This document shows, in pieces, positions 48,843 to 57,954 of a DNA stretch of 64,000 nt; positions within the stretch are counted from its first letter, which is position 1, and every line of letters starts with the position of its first letter. The position numbers and the translations under genes were made by a program. Under the pieces are notes generated by a model. That model was not told the origin of the DNA and made no database searches. It saw nothing but the letters and a program-made list of their open reading frames with translations. This DNA is from Theocolax elegans (lineage: Eukaryota; Arthropoda; Insecta; Hymenoptera; Cerocephalidae), in contig CM047430.1 in NCBI GenBank assembly GCA_026168455.1, positions 74,453,006-74,517,005 on the forward strand, written 5' to 3'.

Positions 48843-49952
48843 GTACCAGATGTGATGCACTGTATGGATTTAGGAATATGAAAACAATTTGCTAACTACA
48901 GGTTTAAATCTTCTAACAAGCCATACAGCATATCAAATATTTATATGGATAATATTGAAAAACAAATTACGCAATTAAGGATTCCACAACAGCTCGCCAG
49001 ATTATCGCGTTCAATATATCATCGCAGCTACTGGAAGGCTAAAGAGTGTGTGAATTGGTTTTTATTTTACAGTACCGTAATATTAGCTGAAATACCTAAT
49101 TTTGACAAATTTCTACAACATTGGGTTTTATTAGTGGAAGGCTATCATTTACTGCTAAAGGAGTCAATTATTTAATTGGAATTACAGCGTGCTGATTACT
49201 TATTAAAAAAATTTGTTGCTTCAACGGAGGTTTATTACGGAGTAGACGCAATGTCTTTTAATGTTCACCAATTAACTCATCTAGCACAGAGTGTAGTCAA
49301 TTGGGAACCACTATGGGTGCATTATGGTTACCCATTTGAATCTGGTAATGGTAAAGTTGTTTCAAAAGTTCATGCAGCAAGAGGTGTACTTAGTCAAATT
49401 TGTAGAAGTCTTACAGTACAAGAAAGCATAATAATTTTAGAAAAACACGTTGCTTTAAAACAATTTTCTTCTGTTATGGATTATTGTTATTATTTAGAGA
49501 ACAAAATTACTGCGAAAAGCACGAAATCAGAACAATTTCGATATTTTGAAAAGCCATTACCAGTAAATGAAGATGTATTGCAGCAATTAAATTTGTCTGC
49601 AGAAGATGTAACAGCTTATAAAAAAATTGTTAAAGATAAATGTTTGTTTAATTTTTCAAAAAAAAGTAATCGACGATCAGATAATTCGTATACACAAACA
49701 GTCAATGGTGAGTTTTTACAAATGCAACAATTTCTTATTGACAATAACAATTCCAAAGAGTACACAGCATATAAGCAGCTAATAACAGAACATTGTATAT
49801 CTAATGAACAATTCATTATTAAGAAGATTGTTGCCACAAATCCTCAAATACAAGTAATCGAAACCAATAAAATAAAAAATATTTGTATTTTAATGGCTGT
49901 GAATGAAAACCAATATATATGTCCAGTACCTCATAAGTATTGGCAAACTTGA
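48843..49952 (+). pseudogene. C-terminal fragment of a TNP2/DUF4218-type transposase
   Basis: One frame covers 48843-49952, with stops at 48879 (TGA) and 49173 (TAA). Homology as I recognise it: VPDVMHCMDLGI (the D-x-MH block of TNP2-like transposases), then a WKAKECVNWFLFYSTVIL block, then NVHQLTHLAQSVVNW, EPLWVHYGYPFESGNGK and VHAARGVLSQI, the DUF4218-type region. The N-terminal part with the earlier catalytic residues is absent; the subterminal array abuts the surviving fragment, as if it had replaced it. The last ~100 codons are Asn/Lys/Gln-rich. About 370 codons remain, so the fragment cannot mobilise the element. Confidence 0.72.
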
Positions 49953-51129
49953 AGTAAATATTTAAATCTAAAAAGGACGTCCAAAAATAATAAGATAAGT
50001 AAAGAAAATAATAATTTTAACCTTCACGTTGCTGTAAGATATAATAAAAACCCAACAGAAATTATATTTTTATAGAAAAATAAAAAGATATTGTTTTCAA
50101 AATAGTGTAATATTATTAATACGATCCTATAAAATTTAACATAGCTTATTTAACCTTCAGATTGCCAGGATTCTGATTTCAAAATTAATATTTTTAAAAA
50201 GTGAAATTTATATGTATAATCCAATACGTCAACAGGAGTTTGAATGTCACGGGTAGATTAAACTTGAGCCAGTCTGGCTAGGAAATTTTGGCAGATATTT
50301 AAGATTATAAGATGTTATGCATAATCATATAAGCGAATTACTATTTTTTTTCAACGGTATCAGGTTATCAAGGTCACCTGCAAATGCTCTTGTGTTGTCA
50401 AAAGAATAATATCACTTACACTTTCCTGTAACGAGAGGGTAGAAATTAAAAAAATTCAGTGTTTGTACTTTGAGCGGGAACTAACTTTTATGAAATTTTT
50501 CTTGCGCTTTAGGCTATGAAACCGATAAAATATATATTAAAATCTTCTCACAATTGATAGTAACGCAACAAGTATGCCAAAAAGTAAACAAACATATCAG
50601 TTTTGACTATGGCAACTTCATATACATTACTGTATCTGAGCCAAGCTGGCAGCCTAAAGGTTAAATTAAGTTTGATGAATATGTATAACCACATCATGCA
50701 GTATCAACTATCAATAAAAATAATGAAATGAAAACATACCTTGAACACAGATACATTATAACCTGCATAATTAATAATGTAATTAATAATGTAACGTTCA
50801 GATAACAATAATACTCAAAAATGTATTTAAAAACGTAGCAAGGCTAATACAAAATTAGAATGCAAATCTGGCAAGAATTTCCTCAATAAGGTACGTAAAA
50901 AAACTAATTTATTATATAAAATACAATACTTACATTTACAATTTACTTACATTAAACTGCTACCTGTTCTATAAATAAAAGTTATTATTAGTTCCAACAA
51001 TGCTTTATTTCTATATTATTGTAAATATGAGAAAAACAAACCATCTGATTCTAAAAATAATTCTTTTCACTATATGAATTATATATACTATGAAAACGCT
51101 TATTGATCATTAATATCAACTAAATTGAG
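49953..51129. other. Non-coding interior of the TNP2-like transposon
   Basis: AT-rich DNA between the transposase fragment and the right array. No gene supported. Confidence 0.5.
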
Positions 51130-52280
51130 CTTTAAATCAAGGTCAATCCAACACGTCTACGAATCAAGTCCCTAATTTAAGAAAATCCAGCACGAAATTG
51201 CGGCCAATCGAGGCCAATCCAACCCGAAGTCGAGTCCCCAATCGAGACCGAAGTCGAGTCCAAGATCGAGGACCATTCAGCTCGCCATCGAGGCCGATCC
51301 ATCAGCTTGAAATCGAGGGCTAGCGAGTGTCCAATCGAGTCCCCGATCGACGCTATTCCAGCCCGAAATGGAGGCTGATCGATCACGAATTCGAGACCGA
51401 TCCAGGTCGAAATCGAGGCCCCGATCGAGTCCGTACCCACTTGAAATCGAGTCCCCAATCCATACCGATTCAGTTCGAAATCGAGGCACTGATTGAGTTC
51501 TATCCCACTCGAAATCGAATCCCCGATCGAGTCCGATCCAGCCCAAAATCGAGGCCAATCAAGCTCGAAATCGAGAATGATCCAGGTCGAAATCGAGGAT
51601 ATTGGAGCTTGAAATCGAGGCCGAACGAACGTGAAATCGACTTGCCGATTGACGCCCATCCAGTTCGAAATTGAGGCTATTCTAGCTCAAAATCGAGACT
51701 GATCAAGATCAAAATCAAGGCCGAAGCCGCCCGATATCGAGGCCAATCGAGCTCAAAATCGAGGCCGATCTAGGTCAAAATCGGGGCCCATCGAGCTCGA
51801 AATCGAGCCCGATCCAGCTCGAAGTCGTGGCCAATCGAGCTCGAAATCGATGCCGATCCAGGTCGAAATCGAGGCTATTCCAGCTTGAATTCGAGGCCGA
51901 TCCAGGTCGATATCGAGGCCCATCGAGCTCGAAATCGAGTCCGATCCAGCCCGAAATCGAGGCCATCGAGCTCAAAATCGAGGCCGATCCAGGTCGAAGT
52001 CGAGGCCCATTGAGCTCGAAATCGAGCCCGATCCAGCCCGAAATCGAGGCCAATCGAGCGCGAAATCGAGGCCGATCCAGCCCGAAATCGAGCCAATCGA
52101 GCTCGAAATCGATGCCGATCCAGGTCGAAATCGAGTGACCAATCGAGGTGGATTCAGCTCGAAATCGAGGCCAAAAATCGAGTCAAATCGAGGCAAAATC
52201 GAGTCAAATCCAGCTCGAAATCCAGTTTGAAATCGACCTCGAAATCGAGCTGGATATCCACCTCGATTTTTTCAACAGGG
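51130..52280 (-). repeat. Right subterminal minisatellite array
   Basis: The same ~22-bp unit as the left array but reverse complemented (CCAATCGAGCTCGAAATCGAGG type), about 50 copies, merging into the right inverted terminus. It is about half the length of the left array. Confidence 0.92.
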
Positions 52281-53031
52281 TAAGTAAATATAGATAAACA
52301 TCCTTCTATGAAGACTAGTACCTAAGAATTATTGAGCAAATATTTTTTTATATGATACAGCATTATTTTGTCAATCTTATTATTATTTACATCAATAAAC
52401 AGTAATGATAAAAAATTAATGGAACAAAATACCTATTAGCTTTATCAGTTCTTTTAAGAATATAACAAGCACATCACCTATATTATAAATAAACCACAAT
52501 ACTTTTTATGTGATCTGAAATCTAATAATTCTGGAAAGTGCAATAAACAAAAATAATGAATGTGAAACCTTATTAAAAAGTATTTAATAGACGACAACTA
52601 ATAAACATGTTGCCTCTTAACGCAAGAAGTTTTTTTAACATTGTGATTTTAACCCATAATTTAAGTTTTCTACAATCAATTATATTATTTTATTATTAGA
52701 TTTAAATACCTTTTTTCAAAATATCAGTTAATTTTATCACTGGTCTCTTATTCTTGATGTCCTCCATGTCGTCTTTCATAAAATTTTCAGAAATATATAT
52801 TCCACATTGAAGCATGTGATTATACAATAGCTAGATAACGAACAACAATTATGATTCGATAAGTTACACGGAACATGGTACAAAAACTTTGATATTGGGC
52901 AGGAGGTAAGGACCCTTATACATAAATAGCATTACTCGTGGGGCTTATTGGCGCTATTCAAATATGTAATTTCTTACGACTATAAAGGGTCAAATTCATA
53001 GTCGATCCTTATATATATGTTTATAGTAACA
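52281..53031. other. Host-like spacer between two transposons
   Basis: AT-rich; contains only the candidate minus-strand exon 52710-52830. Confidence 0.5.
52710..52830 (-). CDS. Candidate exon of an unrecognised minus-strand gene
   Basis: Minus-strand acceptor (CGTTATCTAG at 52831-52840, preceded by a T-rich stretch), 121 nt open in one frame, then donor AAAAAAG|GTATTT at 52709 downwards. The peptide is normal in composition (contains MKDDMEDIKNKRPVIKLTD) and unlike any repeat nearby. Forty full codons plus one base remain, compatible in phase with the candidate exon at 44594-44705. A stop codon in frame sits exactly at the acceptor, as expected if translation enters by splicing; alternatively translation could start at the ATG at 52815. 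Family not recognised. Confidence 0.42.
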
Positions 53032-54331
53032 CCCATTAAAGCCCATGCTTAAACTAGCAGAGTAACAAAAAAAGTAATTATTGGATCACCTGCTTTTTTG
53101 AAAAAAAAAATACCCGTGTTTTTTTGTTTTTCGAAATTCATTGTTTAACAATAATTATTTAAACAAATAATAATTTAAGTTGCAAAATTGACAAACTAAT
53201 AACGCCAATCGATTCTAGAGGAAAAAACAAGAAGAAAATGTAGAATAAGTTTTTTTGATTGGAGGCTTAGTTTTTTTGCAATAACGCTATAAACAATTGA
53301 TATTCGATTTTTCAAGGAAAAGTGGCTTCTGCCCATGCTTAGCCTATTACGTTCTGATGTAAATAAACTATGTAATCACCTGCTTTTTTGAAAAAAAAAG
53401 TACCCGTGTTTTTTTGTTTTTCAAAATTCATTGTTTAACAATAATTATTTAAACAAATAATAATTTAAGTTGCAAAATTGACAAACTAATAACGCCAATC
53501 GATTCTAGAGGAAAAAACAAGAAGAAAATGTAGAATAAGTTTTTTTGATTGGAGGCTTAGTTTTTTTGCAATAACGCTATAAACAATTGATATTCGATTT
53601 TTCAACGAAAAGTGGCTTCTGCCCATGATTAGCCTATTACGTTCTGATGAAAATAAACTATGTAATCACCTGCTTTTTTGAAAAAAAAAGTACCCGTGTT
53701 TTTTTGTTTTTCAAAATTCATTGTTTAACAATAATTATTTAAACAAATAATAATTTAAGTTGCAAATTGACAAACTAATAACGCCAATCGATTCTAGAGG
53801 AAAAAACAAGAAGAAAATGTAGAATAAGTTTTTTTGATTGGAGGCTTAGTTTTTTTGCAATAACGCTATAAACAATTGATATTCGATTTTTCAAGGAAAA
53901 GTGGCTTCTGCCCATGATTAGCCTATTACGTTCTGATGAAAATAAACTATGTAATCACCTGCTTTTTTGAAAAAAAAACAATCGATTCTAGAGGAAAAAA
54001 CAAGAAGAAAATGTAGAATAAGTTTTTTTGATTGGAGGCTTAGTTTTTTTGCAATAACGCTATAAACAATTGATATTCGATTTTTCAAGGAAAAGTGGCT
54101 TCTGCCCATGATTAGCCTATTACGTTCTGATGAAAATAAACTATGTAATCACCTGCTTTTTTGAAAAAAAAAGTACCCGTGTTTTTTTGTTTTTCAAAAT
54201 TCATTGTTTAACAATAATTATTTAAACAAATAATAATTTAAGTTGCAAAATTGACAAACTAATAACGCCAATCGATTCTAGAGGAAAAAACAAGAAGAAA
54301 ATGTAGAATAAGTTTTTTTGATTGGAGGCTA
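53032..54331. repeat. 290-bp tandem repeats, left end of the piggyBac-like element
   Basis: Indexed by CACCTGCTTTTTTG at 53087, 53377, 53667, 53956 and 54150. The period is 290, 290, 289 and then 194 bp, because the fourth copy lacks about 95 bp. The last copy stops at GGAGGCT (54331). Copies are nearly identical, with differences mainly in homopolymers and single bases such as CATGCTTAG and CATGATTAG. The T/A-rich unit contains TCGATTCTAGAGG. Confidence 0.95.
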
Positions 54332-54406
54332 CGTTTCTTTAACAATTTAGTTATATAAAAAATTATTTTCATTTTTGCTCGTCGTTATCTTTTTCGGTAT
54401 CAAGAT

Positions 54407-54412
54407 TTTATT
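54407..54412 (-). terminator. Polyadenylation signal for the piggyBac-like transposase
   Basis: TTTATT on the plus strand reads AATAAA on the transposase strand, about 20 bp downstream of its stop codon. Confidence 0.6.
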
Positions 54413-54432
54413 ACGTATTTTTTAATATTTGA

Positions 54433-56133
54433 CTAATTATTGTGATTCCTTTCATGTAGTTTGCACACATTCACACAGCACTTTTGGCATAAACGAGAAG
54501 TTCTCGTTTTACAGTCGCTCTTATAGCACTTCCGCAGTACACCATCAATTACTGTATGGCTTTCAACTTGTGAGTCTTCGTCAGTATCAAACGATTGTGA
54601 TGTACTCTCTGTACATCGCCATTTTAAAGTTTGCCTTGTTGAAAAACTCTGTATGTAATACTCAGACACTTCTATCACAACATCTTTCGATGCTTTTGTC
54701 TCATCTGGATGTAATTTATTCCAAATCACCGATGCGTTAGCTAACGATGCTTGTATCAGTCGCATAAAAAGACACCATGTCCATTTTTTGCTTCGAATGC
54801 AAGGCATAAGAGCATTACAATGCTGATCGTGAAGATCAACTCCACCCATGGTCTTATTGTAAGCAGAAAACGCTTGAGGAAAAGATATATTTTTTTTCAT
54901 TTTTTCACTGTATCTTCGCATTAGAACATTAGGTTCGACACCATATTTTGTAGACAGTATCGACACAGGCTTCGAATCCATCACTGTAATAAAATTTAGA
55001 TGAGAATTCTCATCATGGACACAAACACAGGTGCCTCGGTCAGATTTTTTAGGAATTTCAATTTTGTTTTTAATTCTGTTTAACCTTACTGTACCTGTAG
55101 CTCGTAATCCTATTTTTTCTAAATGTATCATAAGATCAGGAGAAGTAAAAAAATTATCAAACGTTACATGATATAGCTGCAAATTTTCTTTTGAACAAGA
55201 GAGAAATAACTTTTCAAGCATTTTCAATACAACTCTTGATCCTAAACATACTGACCGCAAAGGAACACTATCTTCTTCATTTCTTGAAGCACCTGTATAA
55301 ATATGGACGTCATAGAGAAAACCATCATTAGAACATAAAGCCCATTGCTTTATTCCAAATCTTATCGGCTTGTTTCTTATACATTGTTTTATTTTGAATC
55401 GTCCAAAATATTTGACCATAATTTCATCTACTGAAACATAATAATCAAAAAAACCAAATTGAGTAATGTTATGTCTAAACAAATTGTATAAAGTTCTAAC
55501 TTTCCATACCTTATCATTTATATCATAATCACCTACTTTGTACAATTTCAATTCTTTTTTTATTTTTGAAAATTTATTTTTTGTCATAAGTGATTGGATT
55601 GTAGGGCAAGACAAAATACTTTTAGTTGACCAGTAATCTCTTTGACTCTTACGACAGTTTATTATCGAAATAATAATTATAGTCAAAAATTTATCAAAAT
55701 CTTCACTGGACAGTTCAAAGTTATTTTCTTTACAAGCTTCAATGATATGGAATTTCATCTCACTAGAAAAAAAAAGCTGAAAAAGTTGAAAAGCACTTTT
55801 GGAGTAAAGATGTTTTATGGATTCAATGCTATACGAAATACTGCTCTCCTCAATACTATACCTCATTTGTTGATTATCCCCATCTTTCCAATCGTAATCA
55901 TGATTAGGCTCTAACATCTTTTGAGAGTCAGTATACAAGCTCCGTATGTGCTCATATGAGCCAATTGGAAGCTCTGATTCTTGTAACAGCTCTTCATCAG
56001 AGTCTGAATCATTATCAGAACCTGAATCTTCAGCAGGTATAAAAGAAATATCACAGTGATGACTAAAGGAAGACTCATCTTCGTCGACTAAGTCAACCAA
56101 ATCTTGCACTCGAAGGTTGGACCTTTTAGCCAT
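54433..56133 (-). CDS. piggyBac-like transposase, full length
   Basis: PiggyBac transposases cut and paste DNA at TTAA using a DDD active site. The uninterrupted ORF of 566 residues starts at ATG 56133 (the frame is open five codons further up but without ATG) and ends TAG at 54433. Order: acidic N-terminus (SGSDNDSDSDEE, about residues 37-48), DDE_Tnp_1_7-type core with Asp 236 (YVSVDEIMVKYFGR), Asp 326 (VTFDNFFTSP), Asp 433 with Asp 436 (MGGVDLHDQ), and a Cys-rich C-terminal finger (CYKSDC, CQKCC, VCKLH, about 536-560). Length is normal for the family (about 550-600). AATAAA on the coding strand lies about 20 bp past the stop (54407-54412). No intron or stop breaks it. Position between two inverted ends indicates it is the element's own transposase. 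Confidence 0.95.
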   Translation of the reverse strand: MAKRSNLRVQDLVDLVDEDESSFSHHCDISFIPAEDSGSDNDSDSDEELLQESELPIGSYEHIRSLYTDSQKMLEPNHDYDWKDGDNQQMRYSIEESSISYSIESIKHLYSKSAFQLFQLFFSSEMKFHIIEACKENNFELSSEDFDKFLTIIIISIINCRKSQRDYWSTKSILSCPTIQSLMTKNKFSKIKKELKLYKVGDYDINDKVWKVRTLYNLFRHNITQFGFFDYYVSVDEIMVKYFGRFKIKQCIRNKPIRFGIKQWALCSNDGFLYDVHIYTGASRNEEDSVPLRSVCLGSRVVLKMLEKLFLSCSKENLQLYHVTFDNFFTSPDLMIHLEKIGLRATGTVRLNRIKNKIEIPKKSDRGTCVCVHDENSHLNFITVMDSKPVSILSTKYGVEPNVLMRRYSEKMKKNISFPQAFSAYNKTMGGVDLHDQHCNALMPCIRSKKWTWCLFMRLIQASLANASVIWNKLHPDETKASKDVVIEVSEYYIQSFSTRQTLKWRCTESTSQSFDTDEDSQVESHTVIDGVLRKCYKSDCKTRTSRLCQKCCVNVCKLHERNHNN

Positions 56134-56596
56134 CTTTATGAATATCAATAAATTAACTCAGTAAAAACGTAGAATACCTATAGTGATCAGTATTGTAGAC
56201 ACTTTTTGCAAGCTGAAAATTGTGAATCTAAATGAATTTACTGTATAATAATATACGTATTGATACTTCAAACTATTTTCCTTTATGCGAAACGTACTTT
56301 TTGATACAGTGTGCGCAAAATGAGATTTTTACGATGACACGCACTGCTCGGCGTTTAAAAATCGTATTCACGACCACGCTATTGTTCGATACACGTGCGA
56401 TAAATGATTCTTAACTCGCTTCGCACAGGTCATAAACTTGCACTTGTTTGAAAATCAACACTTTCGCTCTTGTATCGAAAAGTACTATTTTTGTTTCCGA
56501 GTAAAAAATTTTATAGTAAGGGCCCCGTGCCATTGATTACCAAAACTAATACAAATTTATTATTTTGTGTACATAAGATAACAGGCAAACCATAGA
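56134..56596. promoter_or_regulatory. Transposase 5' region of the piggyBac-like element
   Basis: About 460 bp between the transposase ATG and the right repeat array; it must contain promoter and 5' UTR if the gene is expressed. No specific box is called. Confidence 0.45.
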
Positions 56597-57194
56597 GGCA
56601 TATGCAGAAGCCACTTTTCCTTGAAAAATCGAATATGAATTATTTATAGAGTTATTGCAAAAAAACTAAGCCTCCAATCAAAAAAACTTATTCTACATTT
56701 TCTTCTTGTTTTTTCCTCTAGAATCGATTGGCGTTATTAGTTTGTCAATTTTGCAACTTAAATTATTATTTGTTTAAATAATTATTGTTAAACAATGAAT
56801 TTTGAAAAACAAAAAAACACGGGTACTTTTTTTTTCAAAAAAGCAGGTGATTACATAGTTTATTTTCATCAGAACGTAATAGGCTAATCATGGGCAGAAG
56901 CCACTTTTCCTTGAAAAATCGAATATCAATTGTTTATAGCGTTATTGCAAAAAAACTAAGCCTCCAATCAAAAAAACTTATTCTACATTTTCTTCTTGTT
57001 TTTTCCTCTAGAATCGATTGGCGTTATTAGTTTGTCAATTTTGCAACTTAAATTATTATTTGTTTAAATAATTATTGTTAAACAATGAATTTCGAAAAAC
57101 AAAAAAACACGGGTATTCTTTTTTTCAAAAAAGCAGGTGATCCAATAATTACTTTTTTTGTTACTCTGCTAGTTTAAGCATGGGCTTTAATGGG
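56597..57194. repeat. 290-bp tandem repeats, right end of the piggyBac-like element
   Basis: Two copies of the 290-bp unit in reverse orientation (index CAAAAAAGCAGGTGAT at about 56837 and 57127). The outer one merges into the terminal inverted repeat. Together with the left array this gives inverted ends of at least 580 bp. Confidence 0.93.
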
Positions 57195-57198
57195 TTAA

Positions 57199-57954
57199 TA
57201 CAATTAACGGTAACTTACACTATAAGCAATAATAACTTACAGTAATACAGGCCCACCATAAACTTTTGAAGTAGACATAGATTCATTTTTCATTTAAAAT
57301 ATAAGTTTTAGTTAAAGCGTAAGTGCCTGCATGAGTGTAAGTATATGTATATATAGATATAACGAACGAAGAGTCCCGGTCAGAAAGCACAAGCCCGAGA
57401 GAGAAGAAAAGGAATAATACATTGCCGCGATGAATGAAGGTCTGTTCCTTTTTCTTCGAATAGAATCTACATTACTTACACCAGCGAAAAATTTATTAAA
57501 CAAATATATTAAAATTAAAATATGGACTTATTCAATATTAATAAAATAAAATATTTAATTGTTTCCTAATGAACGTAAAACGCAATAAAATAATAAGAAT
57601 CGTTTAAATATTAAAATTGCATATGCGAAACATTTTCTAAAATTCTCTTATTAGTAATTGCATAAAAATCTCTTAAATTGTTTTTTAAATTGTTTATTTA
57701 AAAATAATCATATGAATATATCGGTTATCACAGAGTCCGATACATATTTAATGTACTCTGTGGTGACTGATGAAAATTCTAAAGATCTTTGTGATGACCG
57801 GTCATTTTAACGATCGTTTGATTACTGTACATCTTATGACGACCGGTTGTCACACAGGACGATAGACAATTATTCTATGACGACCGGTTGTCTTAAGCAA
57901 AACGGTTGTCACAAAGACCTATATGTGAACAAAAAGTCACTACAGCGGCCATTT
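57199..57954. other. AT-rich spacer with a repeated GACCGG motif
   Basis: No gene supported. GACGACCGGTTGTC occurs at 57838-57851 and 57879-57892, and a related GATGACCGGTCAT at about 57793, just before the 585-bp satellite begins. A CACAGAGT/ACTCTGTG inverted repeat lies at about 57730-57763. Confidence 0.5.

Larger units (their letters stand above)
46521..52280 (+). mobile_element. 5.76-kb TNP2/DUF4218-type DNA transposon with array-like ends
   Basis: Ends are inverted: 46521 onward CCCCGTTGAAAAAATCGAGG and the reverse complement of 52280 downward CCCTGTTGAAAAAATCGAGG. They stay nearly identical for about 150 bp apart from a ~40-bp insertion in the left copy. TA flanks both sides (46519-46520 and 52281-52282), a 2-bp target duplication. 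Inside each end is a long minisatellite array in mirror orientation; the centre holds a broken transposase fragment. EnSpm/CACTA elements encode this transposase type and have repeated subterminal sites, but these ends do not start with CACTA, so the superfamily is an inference. Confidence 0.8.
53032..57194 (-). mobile_element. 4.16-kb piggyBac-like transposon, apparently intact
   Basis: Ends are inverted: CCCATTAAAGCCCATGCTTA at 53032 and the same read from 57194 on the other strand. The CCC start is typical of piggyBac. TTAA follows the right end (57195-57198); the left flank reads GTAACA, so that copy of the TTAA target is damaged or the boundary has an extra 1-2 bases. Inside the ends lie tandem 290-bp repeats in opposite orientation (4-5 copies left, 2 right) and one full transposase gene on the minus strand. 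Confidence 0.88.

Noticed and set aside
46571..48880. ORFs of 60-180 codons in the TNP2-like element's left array
   Set aside because: They overlap on both strands and reflect the ~22-bp repeat; only the part from about 48843 has transposase homology.
51177..52196. ORFs in the right subterminal array
   Set aside because: Same reason: repeat-derived open frames.
57312..57503. 63-codon minus-strand ORF right of the piggyBac-like element
   Set aside because: A GTAAGT donor-like site lies nearby, but there is no acceptor or domain and composition is not convincing.
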